Assembly: GCA_963970005.1 (NCBI GenBank)
Contig: CAXAMN010001492.1
Location: forward strand, 305,869 to 369,868
DNA length: 64,000 bases
Direction: 5' to 3'
Source: Durusdinium trenchii
Lineage: Eukaryota > Sar > Dinophyceae > Suessiales > Symbiodiniaceae
How positions within the stretch are numbered: the stretch's first letter is position 1; the number at the start of each line of letters is the position of its first letter. Under the pieces are notes generated by a model that was given only the letters and a program-made list of their open reading frames with translations, did no database searches and was not told the origin of the DNA. Of this stretch, positions 8,280 through 17,653 are shown in pieces. The translations under genes and the position numbers were made by a program.

Positions 8280-11200
8280 TCATGGCGGAAAACATGTGAA
8301 GTGAATAGAATCCCTTCCCGATGAACCGAGACCTCCCGGCACCAGCCCTCGTCGCATGATTGAAGTCAGCGCTCCGAGATTGGTTGCGTGAAATGCAGTC
8401 ACCATAGATAGGGCCATGTCGTTGGTCATTCTCGATCCAATGTGGTCGATGTCAATGGTAACGTCATAACCTCCGCCGTCCGTCGAATGTGCCGAGGTTG
8501 CTCTCACGGCCACGGGAAAGCACCATCCATCGCTATGGTGGAGTCTTCCTTTGGAGATTCCCATGTCTTTGAGTTCGTTGATCCATCCCTTCTCCATCGG
8601 GTCATCAGGCTCATTGAGTTCATCAGGATGGACGCGGACCGCCAACATTTGGAATCTGACCCTCTTGGTAATGCGGAAACACTCATAGTTCTGGTCGAAG
8701 AACTTCTCCAAACGTGCCTTCTTGGTCACAATATCTATGTTGCCATAGTGATAACCGTCTTCCCAAACTGTATTGTCACCTAGCAGGTCTTCCCATGACA
8801 CCCATGCACCTTCATCGCATTTGATTGGTGCGAGTCTTCCTCCTGTCCTGAACTGACGTCCAATTCGATGTCTCAACTTCGCTCCCAATCGGCGACTCAG
8901 GGCCTGGCTCGCTTGGCTGTACTCAGGTACTCGACAGTCTGGAGTCGGATACTTGTGGTTGCCGTAGTCGGAGTTCGTTGCAGCGAAAGTGACTCCGTTG
9001 ATCGGTACTAGTTCAACTTTCCCGACCATCGTCATGGGGTCGATCGGCTTGTATCCCTTCTCCTTCCGTGTTGGTAGGGGGTAGAAGTGATGGCATGCCT
9101 TTGGTGTGAGGGAGCTGGAGTGCACAAATGCCTCCTCGACAAACTCATACACCTGTCTCATATCCTTAGGGCCTGCTTCCACAAGCTTCCGCCCATTGTA
9201 GGAATGTGGTCCTCCTTCGACTCCATCAGCACTTTCGATCAAGGTGAATCCGTCATGGTCAAACATTGTCACGACTCTTGCTTTCAACATTTCTTTGCGC
9301 TTGAACTCGCTGTCGACCTTCCTTTCTGGAGTGGGCGACGCTCTCTGCTTCTTCTTCTTAGGCTGCTCGGTTGGATGTCCTGATGGTACATCATCGGGCG
9401 CAACCTCTCCCTTCACTCTCTTCTTCCAATCACTCAACACCGAGGTGACTGTAGGTGAGGATGAAAGGGTTCTCTTGCAATTGAGAGTGGTGTGCCCCGA
9501 TTCCATGCAGTGGATGCAGAATTCCGCCCGCCCGATCTTCTTCTCAAATTCATCGATGGCGTGCAGTATTGATGCTTTCGGGTCGGACATGTCAACATCT
9601 TGCTCCTCCTTCTCCTGTGTGCCATCAGTCTCCATATCGACACCATCGGTCTCCATATCGGCACCTTCGGCCTCGGGCTCGCCAGTGGCTTCTGGTCCCT
9701 GCTCTGGCTCCTTTCCAATCTCGAAGAAGTGGTCGATGTCGAATTCTGGAGGTGGCATAGTCCTCATGCGAACGAGAATCAGCGCCACGTTTGCCGCCTC
9801 ATCAGAGTGCGGGTCCATGGTTCTGATCATCGATCGCTTTCGGTTCTCATACGTTGTCCTGTCGTACAGCGATGCAGTGACTCGTTTGATGGATTCCTCT
9901 AATCCCGTCCTCAAAGCTTCGATGTCACCCCATCCCCTGAACAGGTGCCTGAAGAGTTGAGCAATTTCGAACATGCCCAGCAACGCTTCCACCATGTCAC
10001 CTACCCGTTCCTCCGTGGGATCATTTCCGAATATAGTGCGGAATACATCGGGTTCCAATATGGTCTTGAGGTATTTGGTGTAGCATACGTTGCCAAGGTC
10101 ATAGGATCCCTGGTAGTACTTGGCGTTGCCGATTATCTGCTTTTCCACATGGATGCTGGGTCCTCTCCTCGTTTTGAAGAAGTTCTCCGTCATTGTTGAT
10201 GACAACCTGATCCCCCCGAAGAACGAAATCTCCTTCTGGAAACCTGGATTCTCATTGAAGATGATCATCGCCTCGTATAAAAACTTCATCAAGTCATCGT
10301 GCGGGTTCATCTCCGAGATTGCGATGGTGGGAGAAGATACCGTCTGCCCCATGCCGAAGTTGTGAAGCAACCGTGCACATGCATGAAATCGCTTCTGGAC
10401 ATAGTCTTCCGCGGACATCCCACGGCATCTGTTTGCTGCTCCGTTGATGCATTCCGCATAGCAATCGTCTTTCAACTCGGAGTCTATGGGATTGCATACC
10501 AGACAGTAGTCGCAGCAAATCTCCTCACCCTCCTTAAAGTCATCAATGACATACCACCTTTGAGTCCTTGAGTATATTGGTTCTGGCTGAAGGACTCCCC
10601 AGTACTCATCCATCCATGGCATCTTATTCTCTCTCCTTACCTTCTCCCTCTTCCTCCTTTCAGACTCATTCTCACCTGAAGGCTCCGCAGTGGAATGATA
10701 AGCATGGCTTCCTCTCACGGACTCTCCGAACAAGTACTGATACAACCTCTCTTTGTCCTGCAACACATGTTCCAAGTTGGGATCATGGAGGCTATTCGCT
10801 TCGGTCAAGGGATCCGGTGCCATAAAGCAAGAAGCGAGCATCTTTTCTCTGAACAAATACTTTTCCATGACAGCGTGGACCAAAGAGGTTCCAGACTTCA
10901 TAGAGTAGGGGTGACCGCCTCCGGCGACCGAAATGGCTCGCCAGAATCTGTCCGACGTTGTGGACATCATGCCATTCAGCGACAGCTCGTCCTTGATCAT
11001 GTTGGCGATTTTGCCGAACGAACCGACGGCATGGTGAAACTCCACGTCTGCGCAAATCCTCACGAAGGTAGGTAGTTGGCAGCATGCGTCAAGCTTGATG
11101 ATCACATCCCTGAGTCTTGGAACGAAGTCCGTGGGAACAATCACAGTCTTGTATGTCCCCTTCTCGCCCGCAGTCACTAGATGGCTCAATGACAACCACA

Positions 11201-12920
11201 CATGGACGGAGGTGGGTTCATGGCGTTTGACATCATCAATTCGATCACGAACGAAGTCGATGAAGCCATATGGATCCGTCACCACTCCCTTCTTGTACTC
11301 AGGCGTACATGACATGTTGATGACCTTATCCCATCCAAGTGACAATAAGCTCTGGGCGAACACTGTCTGTTTTCCGGAATTCGATTTGGTGATGTACTCG
11401 AAGTCAGACATCAAGATCACCTTACTGGTCTTCATGGCGCCGATGAACTCACAGTGCACACTCCCACCGCCGATGATGCGAGTCGCTGGCTGGCACGTGA
11501 CACTTGGGATGAAGCCCTTCAATGTCTCACGCATCCTAAGCTCCAATTCCGCTTCATCAGCTACCTTGGCTTCCATTGGGTAACAAAGGTTGTATAGCGT
11601 TCTCGGAGATGGTAGCCCTCCAGCAAGTGACACTTGTGTTGAGTCGTAGATGTTGGTATACTGAGCGAACCAATGGGCGTCTTCTTTGTGGTAGTTCCGA
11701 TCGATCACCGTCTCTTGGTACCCCCCATGCCAGAACATCAAATACGACGTCAACCTTCGTAAGTACTGCAACCATGTCATCTGTCCGTTAACGGTACAGG
11801 GACCTTCTACGGTGTGCCCGGATGGCACCTGATTGGTGCTGACCATTGCGTAGACCTTCATGTCTCGCGAAAAATAGTCTTTCCCAAATACGTAGTGCTT
11901 GTCTGATCCCATCGGAAACGGCATTCTAAACCACGTAGTGACTGAGATGTCCCTTGATGTCGCACCAGTGGATGTTGATCCACTCGTCCTTCCCCACCGC
12001 TTGTGGGACGCCGGCCCATGCCCAGTTGAACTGTCGGAAGGACGTTCCGAGAAGTTCTGCTGTTCAAATGACGACGACGGTGGAGGAGGTCTCGGTGCGC
12101 GAGGCATTGGTTTGGCCGTCGGCCTAGTAAAGTCACCGTATATCTGAAGCGGCGGGCACCACTTTGGCCTATGAGCAACGTCAGGAGGCTCAGGACCTTC
12201 GCTTTCCTGCATGTTCCAAAATGGCAACGAGGGGATAATTTTGTCCTCGATTTTCTTCTTCATCTCCTCGATGTATTCGGTGTAGGATTTGAAGGCGCTG
12301 CTCCGTCGGTTGTACTCATTTTGCCTTCCGCTTTCCGCTGCAGCTGCGTTGTATTGAACTCGAAACATTGTGGGTTCAACCGGGATCCACTGATTGATCA
12401 TCGGCATGACTTTTTCCCTCATGAATCTGAGTTCTTCTGGTATTATCTTGGCTACCAGAGGCTTGCAGTTGTCAAGGTACTGCACCATGACACTCATGGA
12501 GCCTAGAAAGGTCTCCATATGGTTCTGAGCCGCCGACCTGTACTTCGGCAGTCCTCTCTTCCTGGCAATCAGGTCCTCGAGCACATCGATCACGTGGATC
12601 TTGTCCAATGTGCTGTCCGAGTTGTGGACCCTTATTGCCAGTGCCATGTTGCGGACTTCTCTGTTCACCGTATCTATCAGCTCTTGTACCTTCTCCCTCG
12701 CGTTTCGACTGGTGAGCTTGTCAGAGGTGTGATAGAAGATCGAGCTGAAGATCGTGTAGTAACTCTCAAGGCGGGTAGCATAGACGTGATCTGACGGGTC
12801 CGCGGCTTCACGCATGTTCACGCTCTCACTGGCCGACCCGGATAGGTTCCTCCATTGCTGGTAGGCAACCATAGTGTCACTGAGTCTGCCGTTGTTGATG
12901 AATCGCGGACGTCGTCCCAT
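8280..12920 (-). CDS. Copia element: 1546-residue protein with zinc knuckle and start of a Tpt1/KptA-like domain
   Basis: It starts at ATG 12920, inside the last 103 bases of the reverse transcriptase frame and in another frame; an in-frame TGA precedes the ATG, so it must begin there or be reached by frameshifting. Residues 1-700 carry no motif I recognise. C1135-X2-C-X4-H-X4-C (CIHCMESGHTTLNC) is a perfect retroviral-type zinc knuckle, usual in nucleic-acid binding Gag proteins. The last 38 residues (FHATNLGALTSIMRRGL, then RDSIHFTCFPP) match the start of a Tpt1/KptA ADP-ribosyl-transfer fold (H-x-T...I...GL...R-x-x-IHF). The stop TGA falls within that domain; the remainder follows in the same frame. 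Function in the element is unknown; RNA end processing is a guess. Confidence 0.75.
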   Translation of the reverse strand: MGRRPRFINNGRLSDTMVAYQQWRNLSGSASESVNMREAADPSDHVYATRLESYYTIFSSIFYHTSDKLTSRNAREKVQELIDTVNREVRNMALAIRVHNSDSTLDKIHVIDVLEDLIARKRGLPKYRSAAQNHMETFLGSMSVMVQYLDNCKPLVAKIIPEELRFMREKVMPMINQWIPVEPTMFRVQYNAAAAESGRQNEYNRRSSAFKSYTEYIEEMKKKIEDKIIPSLPFWNMQESEGPEPPDVAHRPKWCPPLQIYGDFTRPTAKPMPRAPRPPPPSSSFEQQNFSERPSDSSTGHGPASHKRWGRTSGSTSTGATSRDISVTTWFRMPFPMGSDKHYVFGKDYFSRDMKVYAMVSTNQVPSGHTVEGPCTVNGQMTWLQYLRRLTSYLMFWHGGYQETVIDRNYHKEDAHWFAQYTNIYDSTQVSLAGGLPSPRTLYNLCYPMEAKVADEAELELRMRETLKGFIPSVTCQPATRIIGGGSVHCEFIGAMKTSKVILMSDFEYITKSNSGKQTVFAQSLLSLGWDKVINMSCTPEYKKGVVTDPYGFIDFVRDRIDDVKRHEPTSVHVWLSLSHLVTAGEKGTYKTVIVPTDFVPRLRDVIIKLDACCQLPTFVRICADVEFHHAVGSFGKIANMIKDELSLNGMMSTTSDRFWRAISVAGGGHPYSMKSGTSLVHAVMEKYLFREKMLASCFMAPDPLTEANSLHDPNLEHVLQDKERLYQYLFGESVRGSHAYHSTAEPSGENESERRKREKVRRENKMPWMDEYWGVLQPEPIYSRTQRWYVIDDFKEGEEICCDYCLVCNPIDSELKDDCYAECINGAANRCRGMSAEDYVQKRFHACARLLHNFGMGQTVSSPTIAISEMNPHDDLMKFLYEAMIIFNENPGFQKEISFFGGIRLSSTMTENFFKTRRGPSIHVEKQIIGNAKYYQGSYDLGNVCYTKYLKTILEPDVFRTIFGNDPTEERVGDMVEALLGMFEIAQLFRHLFRGWGDIEALRTGLEESIKRVTASLYDRTTYENRKRSMIRTMDPHSDEAANVALILVRMRTMPPPEFDIDHFFEIGKEPEQGPEATGEPEAEGADMETDGVDMETDGTQEKEEQDVDMSDPKASILHAIDEFEKKIGRAEFCIHCMESGHTTLNCKRTLSSSPTVTSVLSDWKKRVKGEVAPDDVPSGHPTEQPKKKKQRASPTPERKVDSEFKRKEMLKARVVTMFDHDGFTLIESADGVEGGPHSYNGRKLVEAGPKDMRQVYEFVEEAFVHSSSLTPKACHHFYPLPTRKEKGYKPIDPMTMVGKVELVPINGVTFAATNSDYGNHKYPTPDCRVPEYSQASQALSRRLGAKLRHRIGRQFRTGGRLAPIKCDEGAWVSWEDLLGDNTVWEDGYHYGNIDIVTKKARLEKFFDQNYECFRITKRVRFQMLAVRVHPDELNEPDDPMEKGWINELKDMGISKGRLHHSDGWCFPVAVRATSAHSTDGGGYDVTIDIDHIGSRMTNDMALSMVTAFHATNLGALTSIMRRGLVPGGLGSSGRDSIHFTCFPP

Positions 12921-15900
12921 AAGTCATCGATCACCCCAATCTCTTCAGGCTCCACAAGGTAGCGAGAAAGGTTGCTGAAAACCCCATTCGCATCGTTCCC
13001 GAAGCGCCCCTTAATGGTGGCCATGGATAGCTTATAGCGTCTTGCCAGGTCGCCTGTATTCTCTTTCTTCTCGTCCTCGTTCATGTAGCCCACTAACTTC
13101 TTCAGTGAAGCGGTCAAGAATTTGGTGTCGTCAGATTTTGTCCTGGACATTGCATAGTTGATGGATAACGGGACGAGCGGAGGAATGCCGACGGCAATCC
13201 ATGCTTCAACCACATCCAACCCATGCGTACTCCTCGACATCCTTGGAGGTAGGGTGATCTGCCCTCTCTCCTTCGTCTCAACCAGGCCATCGAGGATCTT
13301 GATGATGAAAGTCGGGTAGCCGCCCGTGTTGCTGTTATAGTTCATGACACCACCAACAGAAGCCATAGCCACGTCGCTGATGCGTACGGGTGAAGCAGTG
13401 TTGTGGTCACACAAACAAACACAACAGTCCTGAAAATCATGAATGCCATGTGGTTCGATCCGTCGTACGTGTGATATTTGTATCCCATGCTCATCACATG
13501 TGTATACAGTCTCGTTTGATGTTGCATCACACACTGATCGTTCGTTGAAGGAACTACCCGAGGCTCGAATCATAAGGCACGGGACGGCATGCATCATCCT
13601 CTCAGACTTCTGGAATTCAGCGATTCTCTTGGTCACGGTCTTCAAGATAATGCCGACTATCTTCTTATTATATAATTGAGTAGTTTTAGTGTATTTACCC
13701 GCACAATCTCTATGACTATGGCTCTTGTCACATGTTCTGCTGAGCTGGTCGCCGAACTCAAGATTCCATGATACAATCTTCCAAGGTTTCTTGATGAATT
13801 TCTTGTTGGAATGCGAGTCATTGAACTCAGCACCTAACCCGTACATGCATCCATCAAACACATGACAGTCGCAATCAGTGCCGCCCAACAAACTTTGAAC
13901 CCTTTGATCTTTCCAGTAGGCACAGTATCTTGGTAGTTCAAACAGTGCGGCGGCTCCGATCCTCAAAACACGGGTCATAACAGTTTCAAAACGTTCCCAG
14001 AGGTCCCAGTATAGCGCTCGCTTAAGCTCTATGGATTTAGCTATCGCATCACTGACTTTAGCGTTGTATCTCGACCATGCTGATCCGCCTGTACAGGGTC
14101 CTGCAAACATTACTGCATCCTTCTCCGAACGCACTGCTGCGAGCGCACGTGCAATTCCGTATGGTGAAGTGAGGTCATCGCTCTGAGATACAGTGACGAT
14201 GGTGCAATCGTGCTTCGCCGCTAAATGGGTGAAGTGATTACATTCCTCTGAACACAGTAGAACGAATGCGGGTTCTTTACCTATGTCATACAGATCAATT
14301 ACCATCTGCTCGTCGCGGGCGGCTAGGTTGTCATCTTCTTCGCACAACACGAACTGGTACCGATATGCAATCTCCCCATCATGTCGCCTCAAGTTGACAT
14401 CAGCTATTCTGTGCTCTTTGCTCTCCTCGCTCTTAGCTCTGCTAACGGAGACGAACGTTGGGACAATGATATCCTTCAATGGGATCGTTTTCATACGCTT
14501 TGGGGTGCTACATAATGCTATTGCAGCCGGTTGGGCTTCCTCGTTTTCCGATTCGGCGTCGTTTCCCCTAAGGGTGAACACAGTCTTGCCTACCCATCGG
14601 AGGTGCGTTTTGGTATGCGTACCTCCACCTGAGTGTCGCCAGTAGTCCTTGACACAATCCTCAAAATCTGATGACTCGAATTGACTTCCTTGACGGTAAG
14701 TCATTCTATCGTCTTTGATCCGTGACATGTCGACTGGACAAGATGGCGCGTCACCCGGGCAGAACGCCTTTCTCCTAGGAGACGAGTGTATTCTTGTTAG
14801 CGTTTTAGCTTCTTCGTCTACCTCCCAATGATCGTGAACTGAGTGTTCTTGCTCTTCAGGATCCGAAACGAAATTGTCGAAAATCATCGAAGACCCCCCA
14901 GACCCCCCATTCCCCCCATGCACAAGGCGTGTCAGGGCGTTGAGCACATGTAATGCAGAGGTCGAGCAGTGATGAATCGACAAGTACAAGGACGAATCAC
15001 GGAGAGTCTGTTGCAACTCGCGACATTGGACAAGCGGACGCAAGCTAAACAAAAGACGTGGAAGGATCGCAGCGTTGAAGTGACCAGACGCAGGAGCGGA
15101 CGCTGCGGGTAACGGAGAAGACAAAGGATGAAACTGAAAGAACGCACGTTCGACCCAGCGGTCAAACCGAACGGGTTCTAGGTTAGGGTCAACCTTGTCC
15201 TCGATCTGTTGCCATTGCGCGTCCTGCAAGATCCAAGTGCTGCGGAGGTATGCCATATCAGGGGGAGCCCGTGGTGGACGCAACCTGTACAGCTTGGGAG
15301 TACGAACCATAACGTAGGGGTCGCATCCAGGGATCTCTTGCAGTCCCTCTTTGCTCGAAAGTCCCGGCTGATACAGCCGTGGCGGGACAACCGGAATGGC
15401 GGTGTAAGGATATGTTGGCACCTTACTGTGACGGTCTTTCTGGAGCTGCTTGGCGTAAGACAACCCATCATGAGTTGGCTTCATCAAGTCAAGCAATGCT
15501 TGGCTGCGCAGACCATCGTCGCTCAGTATATTGATCAGCATGCACGCATGTTTCCATGTGTTGGCATCATCGAACCCTTTGGTGTGGATATCGGCAGCCA
15601 TACGAGCAGTAACCTCATAGACGAGCAACAGATAGTCACGCTTGAACATCTCGTACAACCAAGTGATGGAAATACCATGAGTGCGCTCCATGTGACGCAT
15701 CGTGGGGTTTCTCCCACTTCTCATAACATTGATCATCGCTTGATTATCGTCATAGAAGACTATTCTTGGTGGCGTCCTCATCAAAGTTTCCCATGCACTG
15801 ATGCTTGGGATTCCAAGTGTCCTCAATGCATAGTCCGCTGCTACGATCTCAGCCTCCGGGGTGGAGTGGCTAACGCACCCTTGACGTTTGCTACCTCCTG

Positions 15901-17653
15901 CCAACGGGAAACGAGTTCGTCTGCCTTGGACACGCATGTGTGCACCGGAAGTCGACTTCAACGATTGGCCACATCCTGCGTAGTCCGCATCTGCGAATAG
16001 GGCTAACGACAGGTCTGCTTTGGAATCACCGACCCAACCTACCATCTTCTGATCGGCTGAATGATGCACGTAACACATCAGGTGGTGCAATTTAGCATCG
16101 TCGGCAACTGTCCATTTTGTCACATTACGAGCCAGCACATTGATGGCCCTTAACAGGTCGAAACGCGCTATTCTAGCAGCGTACAACAGTTTCATGAGGA
16201 GACTAGCAGCATGAGGCGCTAGGGTACCACGAGGTTGTTCCTTCGCATCAGACTTGACGTCATCGTCTGTTGACCTGGCCTTGGGAGCAGCCTGGTCAGG
16301 CGAGAAACAAGTACCACACCATGTGCATGTGACAGCAAGTCCCTTTTGGGTACTGCATGGTGCTCTCGATGGATGATCCTTTGTGACATCCGGTAACATT
16401 GGTGTTGCAACTTTCTTCAATACTGTGTCCTTACCTACTATGTCGAGGTACTTGACCACACTCATTTTGAGCAGAGCGCTCATATCATATGTCATTGTAG
16501 TGACTTTGGAACCATCGGCCAGTTTATCTTCGCCTTTGGACAAAACACATCCTAAATACAATCCGACCTCGGTTTCCGGTTCAATGCGCAGCTTGGATCG
16601 CAGTAGGTCCCAACCTTTCGTCAAGTTCTCCTTGGGCCCTGCCAACTTCAAGTCGTCCACATATATCACTAACAGCAAGTCTAACTTTTCGTGGTAATAC
16701 ATCGACGGCCATTCTGGTCCGACGGGTTTGAACTCCAATGCACGTACAGATTCGTCGCAATGTTGCTCCCACATCGTTCCAGAGTCTGGATGTCCGTATA
16801 ATGCTTTGTTCACACGACACATAGGACGTTTGAGACCCCTTCTGGTGATCTCGTCTTGCAAGTGCTTGGGCCACGCTTCCCACGGGAGTTCAGCCCAACA
16901 CGGTACACCGCCCAATAATGCTTGGATATATGCTCTAATGGCGTCTGCCATCTGCACATCATTGCCTTCCAGGCAACCGTAGAAATCGGCCCATCGAGCA
17001 GCTTCGAATGTAGCTGGAGAATTTCCGAGGTCTTGGAACAATGCCGCCTCGAAGTTCTGGTTCTTCACCTGATCTCCGAGTAGAACCCCTCGCCCTTTGA
17101 ACTTCCTCTTCGGGTCATCGTCAGGCAGTTGGTAGTTCTTTTCCACACATATCCCATGTACTCTTGCTAAGTGAACTTCTTCCCCTTTCTTCTTGGAGGT
17201 TGCCACTATCTCATCATATTCTCTCAGCCACGACCCGTCGAATGTTTCCTCATCCCAGAGCCCGCCCCACTCATCCAACATAGATTGCATTGCCTTCTTA
17301 TTGGATAAGATCTCAGAACGGCTCACAGGTCTTGATACCACAGCGTTGAACAACCTATTTCCCATAAGTTTTGGGCGATGTTGCGTATCACGCACTACAC
17401 ATGGCATCATCGGAAATGGTTCATCAACAATATCGTTGTCAATGGGATCACCAGTGATGCAACAACATATCTGACCGTTCAGTGGATTGTAGACGTTCTC
17501 CGTCTTCCAAGCCGCCATAGCCAGATTGTCATCGTTGTCCTCCCACATGGCACTCTCGTCCCAATCGGTGAGGAATTCTTCATCACTGGGGACACACGTG
17601 GACTCGGATGTAAAGGATTTAGGTGACCATGGGTCGTCATCATCATCGGTGTC
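12818..17653 (-). CDS. Copia element: reverse transcriptase - RNase H - cytosine-methyltransferase-like protein
   Basis: In the same frame as the Gag-integrase ORF, separated from it by one TGA (17656-17654); the first ATG is at 17548. Residues (from 17548) 110-340 are an RVT_2 reverse transcriptase with the active site YVDD at 296-299. Residues 510-660 are copia RNase H with D520 (FADADYAG), E565 (STPEAE), D601 (YDDNQAM) and D653 (ADIHTKGF). A 400-residue linker follows. Residues 1090-1310 resemble a cytosine-C5 methyltransferase fold: GPCTGGSAWSRYN (motif IV-like Pro-Cys), ALFELPRYCAYW (motif VI-like Glu), FDGCMYGL, KKPWKIVSWN and CDKSHSHRDCAG. The reverse transcriptase copies the element RNA; the methyltransferase-like part would act on DNA, but activity is not shown. 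C-terminal 260 residues unassigned. Confidence 0.88.
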   Translation of the reverse strand, partial: DTDDDDDPWSPKSFTSESTCVPSDEEFLTDWDESAMWEDNDDNLAMAAWKTENVYNPLNGQICCCITGDPIDNDIVDEPFPMMPCVVRDTQHRPKLMGNRLFNAVVSRPVSRSEILSNKKAMQSMLDEWGGLWDEETFDGSWLREYDEIVATSKKKGEEVHLARVHGICVEKNYQLPDDDPKRKFKGRGVLLGDQVKNQNFEAALFQDLGNSPATFEAARWADFYGCLEGNDVQMADAIRAYIQALLGGVPCWAELPWEAWPKHLQDEITRRGLKRPMCRVNKALYGHPDSGTMWEQHCDESVRALEFKPVGPEWPSMYYHEKLDLLLVIYVDDLKLAGPKENLTKGWDLLRSKLRIEPETEVGLYLGCVLSKGEDKLADGSKVTTMTYDMSALLKMSVVKYLDIVGKDTVLKKVATPMLPDVTKDHPSRAPCSTQKGLAVTCTWCGTCFSPDQAAPKARSTDDDVKSDAKEQPRGTLAPHAASLLMKLLYAARIARFDLLRAINVLARNVTKWTVADDAKLHHLMCYVHHSADQKMVGWVGDSKADLSLALFADADYAGCGQSLKSTSGAHMRVQGRRTRFPLAGGSKRQGCVSHSTPEAEIVAADYALRTLGIPSISAWETLMRTPPRIVFYDDNQAMINVMRSGRNPTMRHMERTHGISITWLYEMFKRDYLLLVYEVTARMAADIHTKGFDDANTWKHACMLINILSDDGLRSQALLDLMKPTHDGLSYAKQLQKDRHSKVPTYPYTAIPVVPPRLYQPGLSSKEGLQEIPGCDPYVMVRTPKLYRLRPPRAPPDMAYLRSTWILQDAQWQQIEDKVDPNLEPVRFDRWVERAFFQFHPLSSPLPAASAPASGHFNAAILPRLLFSLRPLVQCRELQQTLRDSSLYLSIHHCSTSALHVLNALTRLVHGGNGGSGGSSMIFDNFVSDPEEQEHSVHDHWEVDEEAKTLTRIHSSPRRKAFCPGDAPSCPVDMSRIKDDRMTYRQGSQFESSDFEDCVKDYWRHSGGGTHTKTHLRWVGKTVFTLRGNDAESENEEAQPAAIALCSTPKRMKTIPLKDIIVPTFVSVSRAKSEESKEHRIADVNLRRHDGEIAYRYQFVLCEEDDNLAARDEQMVIDLYDIGKEPAFVLLCSEECNHFTHLAAKHDCTIVTVSQSDDLTSPYGIARALAAVRSEKDAVMFAGPCTGGSAWSRYNAKVSDAIAKSIELKRALYWDLWERFETVMTRVLRIGAAALFELPRYCAYWKDQRVQSLLGGTDCDCHVFDGCMYGLGAEFNDSHSNKKFIKKPWKIVSWNLEFGDQLSRTCDKSHSHRDCAGKYTKTTQLYNKKIVGIILKTVTKRIAEFQKSERMMHAVPCLMIRASGSSFNERSVCDATSNETVYTCDEHGIQISHVRRIEPHGIHDFQDCCVCLCDHNTASPVRISDVAMASVGGVMNYNSNTGGYPTFIIKILDGLVETKERGQITLPPRMSRSTHGLDVVEAWIAVGIPPLVPLSINYAMSRTKSDDTKFLTASLKKLVGYMNEDEKKENTGDLARRYKLSMATIKGRFGNDANGVFSNLSRYLVEPEEIGVIDDLWDDVRDSSTTADSVTLWLPTSNGGTYPGRPVRA

